DNA from: Allobacillus salarius
GTDB lineage: Bacteria; Bacillota; Bacilli; Bacillales; Alkalibacillaceae
Direction: 5' to 3'
Assembly (NCBI RefSeq): GCF_007559425.1
Contig: NZ_VMHE01000007.1
Coordinates: forward strand, 34,108 to 98,107
DNA length: 64,000 nt
Shown: one piece after another, positions 36,363-44,371 of the stretch
Layout of the letters: each line of letters opens with the position of its first letter
Position numbering within the stretch: position 1 is the first letter of the stretch
The notes under the pieces: model-generated
The model's input: only the letters and a program-made list of their open reading frames with translations
The model's database searches: none
Told to the model about the DNA's origin: nothing
Translations under genes and position numbers: made by a program

Positions 36363-36393
36363 CTTTGTTCAACTAAAGCACCCGTTAGTTCAA
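36363..36393. repeat. CCCGTTAGTT intergenic motif, copy A
   Basis: Contains CACCCGTTAGTTCAA preceded by TTGTTCAACTAAAG; lies just beyond the 3' end of the orphan gene 36414-36902. Related copies at 36971 and 37674, all in the same orientation. Confidence 0.55.
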
Positions 36394-36413
36394 CTTCGAT
36401 TGTATTGTTTCTA

Positions 36414-36902
36414 CTATAAAATATCCTCTGGAACCCATGTAGCTAAATCATCTCCTGGACAAGCCACTACTGAAAAACTTTCATCTACACTTGTGTTATT
36501 GTGAACTTCTACTTGCCAACTTTCAAATTTGTCATGACGTCCGTTAATGAATAGAACTTCCCCAGAATCAAGAATTAAGTAGAGATGGGGCGTTTCTTCT
36601 CCTAATTTAATATCTACAATCTTCTTCAAACGTAGTTCACACAGTTTTTTTGCAGATTCAATCCAATTAAGATTAGGTATCTCATCGGGCTGTGGAGCAT
36701 TTTTAGGCATTGATTGAAATATATCAAATTCGCTTTCAATATTTATTGATATTTGTCCATCTATTCTCTGTCCGTTGTTTTCATTTTCAGAAAGAAGAAT
36801 TCTTAACCCATAGAATATTAACCCTTCAATTTGTGCCCCTTTGCATAAATAGTTTAACGTTTTCAAAGCTATATCCCTATTCTCTTTGTCCAATGAACTC
36901 AC
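36414..36902 (-). CDS. Orphan protein, immunity-like
   Basis: 162 aa, acidic, cytoplasmic. N-terminal helical (KENRDIALKTLNYLCKGAQIEG), C-terminal beta-rich with LYLILDSGEVLFINGRHDKFESWQVEV and ending VACPGDDLATWVPEDIL. The pattern recalls small immunity proteins of polymorphic toxin systems, but I recognise no named family. A/T-richer than its neighbours and flanked by repeated CCCGTTAGTT motifs, which suggests acquisition. No toxin gene is present in the window. Confidence 0.6.
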   Translation of the reverse strand: MSSLDKENRDIALKTLNYLCKGAQIEGLIFYGLRILLSENENNGQRIDGQISINIESEFDIFQSMPKNAPQPDEIPNLNWIESAKKLCELRLKKIVDIKLGEETPHLYLILDSGEVLFINGRHDKFESWQVEVHNNTSVDESFSVVACPGDDLATWVPEDIL

Positions 36903-36970
36903 TCCAAAATGAACAGTTTTATTTCACATTTATTTCAACAAGTATTTATACCCAATCGTAATCTCATTCC

Positions 36971-37001
36971 CTTGTTTCACATACGCCACCCGTTACTTTA
37001 A
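36971..37001. repeat. CCCGTTAGTT intergenic motif, copy B
   Basis: CTTGTTTCACATACG then CCACCCGTTACTTTAA, one mismatch in the core, between the two orphan genes. Confidence 0.5.
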
Positions 37002-37015
37002 TAGTGTAATATCCT

Positions 37016-37546
37016 TTATTTCTTTATCAACACGTATTGCTTATCTTCTAAAAAGAATGTTTCGCAAAGATGATTTATGTCTTTTAACTTTAAATGTTTT
37101 CCAAATTGTAACGTACTAAGGTTGATAACTACATCTTTGCTTTCTTCTTTCTCTTTTTCCTCATGCCCATCCCAACAAGAGTATATTTCAATGAAATCCT
37201 CTTCTAATAAATGTTCATCAATATAATTAAAAAGTGTTTTGATTGATTTACGTTGACCTGATGTATTGTTTGCGTGCAAGTATCCTTGCACCTCATATAC
37301 AAAAGGCGTGGTGAATTTATTTCTTATTGATTTATATCCGATATCTAAGTCAAAAACATCAATTCCACTTGCATCTTCTTCTGTTTCGTAGACCTTTATA
37401 AGGTTAGAACCGTTATTCTTCTTCAAATGTTTATCTAAACTTACTCCTTTTAGTTCCACTTCTGAAAGAGGTTTATAAGTTGGATTCCTCCCAAAACTAC
37501 CAATAGGAAGTTCTATATTGGACCCAATGAAATGGTGTAAAGTCAT
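37016..37546 (-). CDS. Orphan hypothetical protein, 176 aa
   Basis: Cytoplasmic, beta-rich start MTLHHFIGSNIELPIGSFG, middle ETEEDASGIDVFDLDIGYKS, C-terminal KHLKLKDINHLCETFFLEDKQYVLI. No family recognised. Size, charge and the position beside another orphan suggest an immunity-type cassette gene; this is only context. ATG preceded by AGGGAGATATATAA. Confidence 0.6.
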   Translation of the reverse strand: MTLHHFIGSNIELPIGSFGRNPTYKPLSEVELKGVSLDKHLKKNNGSNLIKVYETEEDASGIDVFDLDIGYKSIRNKFTTPFVYEVQGYLHANNTSGQRKSIKTLFNYIDEHLLEEDFIEIYSCWDGHEEKEKEESKDVVINLSTLQFGKHLKLKDINHLCETFFLEDKQYVLIKK

Positions 37547-37673
37547 TTATATATCTCCCTTTTTGTAACCTTATTTAACTAACTCTTGTTACACATAACT
37601 GCTTCTTTAACTGCTGCTGGATAGAATGTTCTTTCCAAAAAAAACACCTTTTCTCACTTTTATTGTAGCATAG

Positions 37674-37705
37674 CCTTCTTGCACTATTCTGCCCGTTAGT
37701 TTAAG
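37674..37705. repeat. CCCGTTAGTT intergenic motif, copy C
   Basis: CTTCTTGCACTATTCTG then CCCGTTAGTTTAAG. The rest of the gene-free stretch 37547-37911 is A/T-rich and shows nothing else I can name. Confidence 0.5.
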
Positions 37706-37911
37706 TACGTTCTTTCACAAACTCTATATTCAGTTTAACATAAAATAACAATTATCCTCTTGTTCTTAAAAAAACAGCATCGCAAATAACATACAAATTC
37801 GCATAGGAAAAAATACATTGACAACAGCTATTGACATTATGCTGTTTGGGGTGTGATTTTGTATGCTAATTCAAGCGTTAATACCTCAATAATCGTTGAT
37901 ATATAGGGAAA

Positions 37912-39765
37912 ATCGAGTAGGAGGAGGTAGTTAACCTCCGACCTCTCACACCACCGTACGTACGGTTCCGTATACGGCGGTTCAATTTTATATTAGGCAT
38001 GTAATTTCATATAGTGTTGTACACCGGAGATTAGCCCGAACCGGGCTAATCTTTTATTTGTTATAGTAGTAGTTAGAATCCACGAATAAGCGATGCGGAC
38101 TGTACCCTTACTCGTATAGCTATTCATGTAGGCATTATATTTGCTCATACCCAGTTTAATCAGATTCTTTCTTCGGTTCTTTGGTGTTTTCCATTTCGTC
38201 CAAATACACATTCTTAGACGCATTCTTGTGTGGGAGTCGATTCGTTTAAGAACATTCTTCATGTAACCTATCTTAAAATAATTAACCCACCCTCTTATGA
38301 GCTGGTTAATTCGTTCGACTTGATACTTCGTATCAACACTCCATTTTCTCTTGGTTAGACGTTTAAGTTTATATTTGAATGATTGAATCGATTTCTCATG
38401 TGGTTTTGCTTTGTATTCTTTAGTTTGGTAGTCTTTAAAGAAGCCAAAGCCAAGAAATTTTATCTCTGGGTTATTGGGTTTGGTCACTTTTGATTTAGTT
38501 GTATTGACAATAAGACCAAGCTTTTCTTCAATGAACTTTGATACCGATCGCATAACACGATTTGCGGACATCTCACTTTTGACCATGATGATACAGTCAT
38601 CAGCGTATCTCACGAAGCGAAGTCCACGATTTTCAAGCTCTTGGTCTAGCTCGTTCAACATGATGTTACTTAATAAAGGAGATAAGTTACCACCTTGCGG
38701 TGTACCTATGATTGTCTCTTTATATCCTTCATCCAGTTGTACCCCGCTTACTAGGAACTTTCGGATGAGTGAGATGACATCTCCATCTTTCACAGTTCGC
38801 GATATAAGGTTCATTAAACGGTCATGATTGACCGTGTCAAAGAATCGCTCTAAGTCTATATCTACAACCCACTCGTAACCATCGTTCATAAACTCAAGTG
38901 CCTGACGTATAGCCATTTCAGCGTTACGCCCAGGTCTAAATCCATAGCTATTTGGATGAAATTGTCGGTTAAATATGGGTGTTAAAACCTGAGCTATAGC
39001 CTGTTGAATAACCCTGTCTACTACAGTCGGGATTCCTAAGAGACGTACTCCACCGTTATCTTTAGGGATTTCGACTCTTTTTACTGGAGATGGTCGATAT
39101 TCTCTTTGTCTAATTTGGCGGATAATATCTTTTGTGTTTTCTAGCATGTACAAAGGAAGTTCTCCTGTTGTCATACCATCTACACCTGCGGCACCTTTAT
39201 TTTTGATGACTTGTTTTTGTGCCCGTTCGAGGTTATCCCTTCTTAATATACTGTCTAACAGTTTCTTATCGTACATGCCTGTTACTTCCTTTCTTTCTCG
39301 TGAAGTCGGTATCCACTTTAACGCGATGTGCCAGTGGTCTATTTCCTCTTCCAATACAGAATTCTGTAACGATAAAATTGTTCAGCCCTTCACTATCCCT
39401 AACTTTCGTTAGGTGTCTTTGCTACTATGGCTTCGGCTGACTTCTCATCACCCAGACTTATATCGCTATAAGCTTTTGAGACAGATGATGAGACCTCCCC
39501 GGTTAAGGTGTGAATTCTTTTACTCCATCTATCTGCCATATTTACATCGTATGAAAATAGTAGCTATTGGACTTCGACTTCTTTAGCAGTCTTATCCTCA
39601 TACGCTGCCTCTTATATGGTTTCTGTTCGTCAGACCAGAGGTTTGCCTAAGGCTTCCTTCAGATTCCACGTCACCGTGGACACCCTTGCCCTTGACTATG
39701 TGCTTACCGCTACCAGGTCACACTCGGGACTTTCACCCGTTAGAATTCACCCATGCCGGGCAAAC
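37912..39765 (-). mobile_element. Group IIC intron
   Basis: Leftward intron RNA with a reverse transcriptase frame in domain IV. The 5' end is placed at GTTTGCCCGGCATGGG (39765 leftward), directly after a terminator hairpin. Domain V is at about 37948-37980 (CCGTATACGG and CCGTACGTACGG arms) and the domain VI stem GGAGG...CCTCC at about 37922-37940; the 3' end is near CTACTCGAT (37912). Insertion just behind an intrinsic terminator and lack of an endonuclease domain fit bacterial class C. Ends are estimates to within a few bases. Confidence 0.88.
37993..39276 (-). CDS. ltrA: Group II intron reverse transcriptase/maturase
   Basis: 427 aa from ATG 39276 (GGAAG upstream; frame open further to 39354). 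RT blocks: GVDGMTTGEL, RPSPVKRVEIPK, SYGFRPGRNAEMAI, TPQGGNLSPLLSNI, catalytic YADD at 224-227, then the maturase X domain (NQLIRGWVNYFKIGYMK). No C-terminal HNH endonuclease, as in class C introns. Acts in splicing and mobility of the surrounding intron. The frame appears intact, so the element may still be active. Confidence 0.95.
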   Translation of the reverse strand: MYDKKLLDSILRRDNLERAQKQVIKNKGAAGVDGMTTGELPLYMLENTKDIIRQIRQREYRPSPVKRVEIPKDNGGVRLLGIPTVVDRVIQQAIAQVLTPIFNRQFHPNSYGFRPGRNAEMAIRQALEFMNDGYEWVVDIDLERFFDTVNHDRLMNLISRTVKDGDVISLIRKFLVSGVQLDEGYKETIIGTPQGGNLSPLLSNIMLNELDQELENRGLRFVRYADDCIIMVKSEMSANRVMRSVSKFIEEKLGLIVNTTKSKVTKPNNPEIKFLGFGFFKDYQTKEYKAKPHEKSIQSFKYKLKRLTKRKWSVDTKYQVERINQLIRGWVNYFKIGYMKNVLKRIDSHTRMRLRMCIWTKWKTPKNRRKNLIKLGMSKYNAYMNSYTSKGTVRIAYSWILTTTITNKRLARFGLISGVQHYMKLHA

Positions 39766-39766
39766 T

Positions 39767-39795
39767 AAAAAAAGCGAGCATTTACGCTCGCTTTT
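39767..39795 (-). terminator. Terminator used as the intron insertion site
   Basis: AGCGAGC/GCTCGCT stem with TTTTTTT on the minus strand, following the small zinc-finger gene; the group IIC intron begins 2-4 bp downstream. Confidence 0.85.
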
Positions 39796-39970
39796 AATCA
39801 AGTATTCGATTGTTTTCATCTACATCCGCTACTTCATTCATTTTTCTTTGACTCGTGGATGATTCAAAGCCTATACCGTCACAAACTGTGCACGTGTATT
39901 GCCAATTTTCATCATCCATTAACAAGCCATCACCGTCACATGCTCGACATCTAAATTCACGATCGCTCAT
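39794..39970 (-). CDS. Small DnaJ-type zinc-finger protein, 58 aa
   Basis: Short frame from ATG 39970 (AGAAGGG upstream) to TAA 39794. Two CxxCxGxG motifs: CRACDGDG (C8, C11) and CTVCDGIG (C27, C30), spaced to form one zinc site as in DnaJ-type zinc ribbons. The acidic tail ends NEVADVDENNRILD. It follows the aconitase gene by 38 bp and shares its transcript up to the terminator. A role in aconitase maturation or RNA binding is possible but unproven. Confidence 0.7.
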   Translation of the reverse strand: MSDREFRCRACDGDGLLMDDENWQYTCTVCDGIGFESSTSQRKMNEVADVDENNRILD

Positions 39971-40008
39971 TTCTTGCCCTTCTTTCTACTGAAGATACCG
40001 GAAGTCAT

Positions 40009-41973
40009 TTAGGCCATTTTGCTTTGACGTTTCTTGACCCAGTTAATGACTCCTCCTTCTAGTAGAATGTCCATATGGCGTTCAGTTAATGCATGAGACA
40101 CAGGAATTGTTAAGTCTTTTCCTTTCACTTTTACATTAAAATCTTTCTGTTTACGAATCGTTTCGCGAACATTCTCAAATTGAAGGATGTCTCCTTCTTC
40201 AAGCTTATCGTAGTCCTCTTCATTTTTGAAAGTAACCGGTAAGATTCCGAAGTTAATTAAGTTCTGTAAATGAATTCGTGCAAAGTCTTTCACCAATGCG
40301 GCTTGAAGTCCTAAGAATCTTGGTGCTAATGCAGCGTGTTCACGACTGGAACCTTGACCGTAGTTAAATCCGCCAACAATCGCATGGCCGCCTTGATCTT
40401 TAATTTCCATCGCACGATCATAATATGATTCATCAACAATCTCAAATGAGAACGTAGCAATTTGTTGTAAGTTACTACGATATGGCAACACTCTTGAACC
40501 ACCTGCTAAAATCTCATCTGTTGAAATGTTGTCTCCCATTTTCAATAAAATTGGTACTTCAAATTCATCTTTGATCGGTTCAATCTCTGGAATGGAACTG
40601 ATATTTGGTCCTTTTTCCAGCTCAACAGGATCTTGTTTACTCTCAGATGGTGCTTCAAGTAAGCTTTGTTCTTGTTTTAAATTTTTATTTTCTGGCTCAT
40701 CGATTTGCGGATAATCCATATCCAATGTTCTTGGATCGGTTATTTTACCCGTTAGCGCAGAAGCTGCCGCTGTTTCTGGACTAACAAGGAACACACTGTC
40801 CTCTTTTGTACCAGAGCGTCCTGGGAAGTTACGTGGTGTCGTACGCAAGCTGTTTCTTCCTGTTGCTGGTGCCTGCCCCATTCCGATACAGCCGTTACAT
40901 CCCGCTTGGTGCAGACGTCCACCAGCAGAAAGCAAACTTGCAATATGTCCGTTATCAACGAGGTTCGTCAGCATTTGTCTAGAAGACGGGTTGATGTCAA
41001 AAGACAGGCCTTCAGCGACAGACTTACCTTTAACAATCTCTGCAGCCATCGCAAAATCACGATAGCCTGGGTTTGCAGAAGACCCGATGTAAGCCTGATA
41101 AATAGGCTCTCCTTCTACCTCCGTGACCGGAACGACATTGCCAGGACTTGATGGTAAAGCGATAAGAGGTTCAAGTTCTGATAAATTGATCTCTTCATCA
41201 ATATCATAAGTAGCATCTTCATCGGCCACTAGTTCTTGCCATTCATCTTCTCGGCCTTGTGTTTTCATAAAACGTTTTACCTCTTCATCTGATGGAAATA
41301 CAGTGGTCGTCGCACCGAGCTCGGCACCCATATTGGCGATGACGTGACGATCCATGGCTGATAGATTTTTTAAGCCAGGACCATAATACTCAATCACCTT
41401 GCCGACACCACCTTTTACATCATGACGACGTAGCATTTCTAAGATGACGTCTTTAGCACTGACCCAATCCGGTAATTCCCCTGTTAAGCGAACACCCCAT
41501 ACTTGAGGCATGTTAATGTAATACGGTTCACCGGCAATCGCCATTGCCACATCAATTCCGCCAGCGCCCATCGCTAGCATTCCCATACAACCATTTGCAC
41601 AAGTGTGACTGTCAGAGCCAAGCATCGTTCTACCCGGACGACTTAACCGCTGCATGTGGACCGGGTGACTTACCCCATTTCCTGGACGACTATAATATAG
41701 TCCGAATCGGTTTGCCGCACTTCTTAAAAATAAATGGTCGTCAGGATTTCGGTAGTCATCTTGAATTAAGTTATGATCGACATACTGCGCGGAAGCTTCC
41801 GTTTTTGCTTGATCAAGACCCATTGCTTCCAATTCAAGCATTACCATCGTTCCCGTCGCATCTTGAGTTAACGTTTGGTCAATCTTTAACCCAATCTCTT
41901 TTCCGGGAACCATTTCACCTGAAGTCAGATGGTCTTGAATCAATTTTTGTGTAACATTTAGTCCCAATGTCAT
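40009..41973 (-). CDS. Aconitate hydratase, Aquifex-type
   Basis: 654 aa iron-sulphur hydro-lyase converting citrate to isocitrate. 4Fe-4S ligands are in GSDSHTCANGC and AGCNGCIGMG; the C-terminal swivel domain has GGFNYGQGSSREHAALAPR. It is much shorter than AcnA (about 900 aa) and matches the putative/Aquifex-type group seen as a second aconitase in some Bacillaceae. An acidic linker around 430-470 joins the domains. Related hydratases (homoaconitase, isopropylmalate isomerase) cannot be excluded, but no leucine genes are nearby. Confidence 0.85.
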   Translation of the reverse strand: MTLGLNVTQKLIQDHLTSGEMVPGKEIGLKIDQTLTQDATGTMVMLELEAMGLDQAKTEASAQYVDHNLIQDDYRNPDDHLFLRSAANRFGLYYSRPGNGVSHPVHMQRLSRPGRTMLGSDSHTCANGCMGMLAMGAGGIDVAMAIAGEPYYINMPQVWGVRLTGELPDWVSAKDVILEMLRRHDVKGGVGKVIEYYGPGLKNLSAMDRHVIANMGAELGATTTVFPSDEEVKRFMKTQGREDEWQELVADEDATYDIDEEINLSELEPLIALPSSPGNVVPVTEVEGEPIYQAYIGSSANPGYRDFAMAAEIVKGKSVAEGLSFDINPSSRQMLTNLVDNGHIASLLSAGGRLHQAGCNGCIGMGQAPATGRNSLRTTPRNFPGRSGTKEDSVFLVSPETAAASALTGKITDPRTLDMDYPQIDEPENKNLKQEQSLLEAPSESKQDPVELEKGPNISSIPEIEPIKDEFEVPILLKMGDNISTDEILAGGSRVLPYRSNLQQIATFSFEIVDESYYDRAMEIKDQGGHAIVGGFNYGQGSSREHAALAPRFLGLQAALVKDFARIHLQNLINFGILPVTFKNEEDYDKLEEGDILQFENVRETIRKQKDFNVKVKGKDLTIPVSHALTERHMDILLEGGVINWVKKRQSKMA

Positions 41974-42115
41974 ACTCCTTTCTATTCAACAGATTATTAT
42001 GCCTAATCTATACTATGTCTATGTGTAAATTTACCCTTTTTGCCAGTTCAATAAACAAGACACCAATCAACACCTCCAACCTACTAGTGGAAAATCCCTA
42101 TTTTTCAGAAATTTA

Positions 42116-42144
42116 TTTACGAACATACGTTCTTGTACTATACT
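42116..42144 (+). promoter_or_regulatory. Promoter with LexA (SOS) box
   Basis: -35 TTTACG (42116-42121), 17-bp spacer, -10 TATACT (42139-42144). CGAACATACGTTCT (42120-42133) fits the Bacillus LexA consensus CGAACRNRYGTTYC at 13 of 14 positions and lies in the spacer, so LexA would block the promoter. Confidence 0.75.
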
Positions 42145-42169
42145 GAAAAATAACACGGAGGTGGATTCG

Positions 42170-42274
42170 ATGGAATACGGTATCTTTCTAGTCATTATTG
42201 CTTTTAGTTCATTCATCGTCGCTTTATTATCCCTCATTGTGCAAATAATTATTGCGATTACGAAGAAAAAATAA
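42170..42274 (+). CDS. 34-aa membrane peptide, probable holin-like toxin
   Basis: ATG 42170 after CACGGAGGTG. The peptide is one hydrophobic helix (FLVIIAFSSFIVALLSLIV) with a KKK C-terminus, matching the putative holin-like toxin type found in Bacillales, whose members can be type I toxins silenced by antisense RNA. It has its own promoter with a LexA box and a terminator right after the stop, so it is a free-standing SOS-inducible unit. The toxin label is inference from size, topology and control. Confidence 0.65.
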   Translation: MEYGIFLVIIAFSSFIVALLSLIVQIIIAITKKK

Positions 42275-42307
42275 AACCCAGACGAACAAGTAAACATTCG
42301 TCTGGGT
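42275..42307. terminator. Bidirectional terminator
   Basis: ACCCAGACGAA pairs with TTCGTCTGGGT; T-rich on the minus side. It ends both the mini-gene and the racemase gene. Confidence 0.85.
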
Positions 42308-42313
42308 AGCTTA

Positions 42314-43003
42314 TTATTGAATTGCCCATTCTACTGCTTTTTTCACATGTACAGCTGTCGTATCAATCAACGGTAACTGAAAATCATCTCTTTTAATAAG
42401 CAGTCCAATTTCCGTACAACCGAGCACAATTGCTTCGGCACCATTTTGTTTTAGCTCTTGCATGACTTCTATAAAGTAATCCTTAGAGGAATTATGCAGT
42501 TCGCCATGAACCAATTCCTCAAAAATAATTCGATTAATCTCATCAATCTGGGGGTTCGATGGTAAAACCGGATCAATGTTCCGTTCTTTAAGTCGATTTT
42601 TGAAAAAATCAAGCTTCAACGTATACTTTGTGCCTAGTAAGCCGACTCGAGAGACATCCATATTATCTGCTTCCTCCGCAACTGCATCAACGATATGGAG
42701 AAATGGAACGGAAATTTTATCTTCAATCTGCTCGGCTACTTTGTGCATCGTATTGGTCGCCAGCAATATACCCTCTGCCCCAGCCTTCTCTAAACTCAGC
42801 GCCTCTTTGCTCAGAATCTCGCCTGCTTTTCCCCACTCACCCTGTGCTTGTAATTGTTCAATTTCTTGAAAGTTCACACTCGATATTAAACAGTCGGCTG
42901 AATGTAATCCGCCAAAATGTTGATTCACCATTTGATTCATCAATTGGTAATAAGTAACGGTCGACTCCCAACTCATTCCGCCAAGAATGCCGATTTTTTT
43001 CAT
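42314..43003 (-). CDS. Aspartate/glutamate racemase-family protein
   Basis: 229 aa from ATG 43003 (AAGGGTGG upstream; frame open to 43048). Close to the E. coli YgeA type: KKIGILGGMSWESTVTYYQLMN, GGLHSADCLISSVNF, GAEAIVLGCTEIGLL near the C-terminus. The second catalytic cysteine is present (GCTE), but at the first site the sequence reads LLATNTMHKV where YgeA, as I recall it, has a cysteine (LCTNTMHKV). The enzyme may therefore have altered or no racemase activity. Confidence 0.82.
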   Translation of the reverse strand: MKKIGILGGMSWESTVTYYQLMNQMVNQHFGGLHSADCLISSVNFQEIEQLQAQGEWGKAGEILSKEALSLEKAGAEGILLATNTMHKVAEQIEDKISVPFLHIVDAVAEEADNMDVSRVGLLGTKYTLKLDFFKNRLKERNIDPVLPSNPQIDEINRIIFEELVHGELHNSSKDYFIEVMQELKQNGAEAIVLGCTEIGLLIKRDDFQLPLIDTTAVHVKKAVEWAIQ

Positions 43004-43068
43004 GAAATGCCACCCTTCTATATGGAATTTCGTGTCGTATTCATTCATTTCCCGGGAAATATTGTCGC

Positions 43069-43953
43069 CTAAAGCTTGAGATCTGTCGAATTAACCAACT
43101 GAATTCCTGATTTGCGTAACTCTGTCCAACCTCGCTCAGACATCTCTTCAAACCCTGGAATACAGCTCATTCCATCAGTCAAAACATATATTTGTTTTAA
43201 AAACGCATGATCTTCATGGTAATGATCAACGATTTGTTTTACTGATTCATAAACACAGTGCGATTCAGCTTGTCCCGCAACAATAATCTTGTCGAATTCC
43301 CTTAAATAACTTAATAATGATTCATCCTTCTCACTACCTACTTCAGGCTGAACAATCCCGTACATTTCACTGAACCCTTTTCCTTTAACGACTTTTTTAA
43401 TCGGGTTATCGTGAACGAATGAATGGAAGTGAATCAGCTTTGCAAACTGGCTCTCCAGCATTACACCCGTTGTTCCTTCGATACAATGGTACGGCCATAT
43501 ACATAGCTGCTTTTGTCCATTTTCCTCTAATGCTTTTACATAAGCTAAACTATCTTCTTTATGTTTAACAGGCTGCCATTTACCGGATTCCACATCTTCC
43601 ACTGAAATAATTGTCATCGGGTCTGGATGGTTACCTTCTTGATCAACCCACCAAGCCGCATGGAAAATTTGTTGGATGAAATGCGTATCCAATGAAACTG
43701 CTATGTGTGAAATTTTATCAAAGTGGTCATATAAAAATTGGAGTGTTCTTTCTAGATCTTTAAATGAACCTGGTACTCCAAGCGCACCACCCTCCAAAAA
43801 GTCATTTTGAAGATCAACGCCCAAGAAAAGTATTTTCTCATCCGATTTTGATACCTGTTCCGTTGCCGCAAGCTTCGCTAATTCATTAAGATCAACTGGC
43901 TCATTCTCGCCAAAACGTTTGATATCAACAATCTCTTCGAATTTCGTTTTCAT
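43069..43953 (-). CDS. Isochorismatase/nicotinamidase-like hydrolase
   Basis: 294 aa cysteine hydrolase. Expected catalytic triad: aspartate in FLGVDLQNDF (about 47), lysine in KKVVKGKGF, cysteine in GQAESHCVYES. Metal-site residues are suggested by SLDTHFIQQIFHAAWW. An N-terminal extension of about 35 aa precedes the domain. Nicotinamidase (nicotinamide to nicotinate) is the most likely activity given the length; pyrazinamidase-like or other amidase possible. Separated from the racemase by about 65 bp on the same strand. Confidence 0.78.
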   Translation of the reverse strand: MKTKFEEIVDIKRFGENEPVDLNELAKLAATEQVSKSDEKILFLGVDLQNDFLEGGALGVPGSFKDLERTLQFLYDHFDKISHIAVSLDTHFIQQIFHAAWWVDQEGNHPDPMTIISVEDVESGKWQPVKHKEDSLAYVKALEENGQKQLCIWPYHCIEGTTGVMLESQFAKLIHFHSFVHDNPIKKVVKGKGFSEMYGIVQPEVGSEKDESLLSYLREFDKIIVAGQAESHCVYESVKQIVDHYHEDHAFLKQIYVLTDGMSCIPGFEEMSERGWTELRKSGIQLVNSTDLKL

Positions 43954-44068
43954 TGTTCCAACTCCCTATGAATAATCTATTTCTATTATACACAAGAAGA
44001 ATTCGCTTTTAATTTAATTTAATCTTTTTGGAATATTCAGTATTTTTGTGTTGTTTTATTTTTTATTA

Positions 44069-44307
44069 GTGAAAATATCCATCAATAAAATTAGTTTATC
44101 TCAACACGTCTATCAGGCGATTAAAGATGCCATTATCACCTTGGAACTAGAACCCGGACAAAAATTCGGGCTGTTGAACTGGCGAATAGCTTTGAAGTTA
44201 GCCGAACCCCAATACGGGAGGCACTTAAGCAATTAGAATTGGAAGGTCTAGTAAAAATAAGACCAGCTTCTCACACTCGGGTCAGTGAGATCGACGAACA
44301 GAGGTGA
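44069..44307 (+). pseudogene. GntR-regulator remnant, frameshifted
   Basis: A GntR DNA-binding domain is split over two frames: VKISINKISLSQHVYQAI and TLELEPGQKFG up to about 44170, then +1/-1 shifted VELANSFEVSRTPIREALKQ and LELEGLVKIRPASHTRVSEI to TGA 44307. The frame then ends with no ligand-binding (FCD) domain. So both a frameshift and loss of the C-terminal two thirds are present. Confidence 0.8.
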
Positions 44308-44330
44308 AAGAATCATTCGTCGTTAATTTA

Positions 44331-44367
44331 AATAAGCGACTTGCCTAACAAGTCGCTTAAAATTGTT
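44331..44367. terminator. Terminator beside the GntR remnant
   Basis: AAGCGACTTG (44334-44343) pairs with CAAGTCGCTT (44349-44358); T-run to the right. Confidence 0.75.
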
Positions 44368-44371
44368 TTTT

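Noticed and set aside
37993..39276. Retron or diversity-generating reverse transcriptase
   Set aside because: The maturase X domain, domain V/VI-like RNA at the 3' side and the GTTTG 5' start identify a group II intron; no template/variable repeat or msr-msd structure was seen.
42170..42274. Free-standing fragment of a larger membrane protein
   Set aside because: It has its own promoter, SD and terminator, and no remnants of a larger gene are visible on either side.
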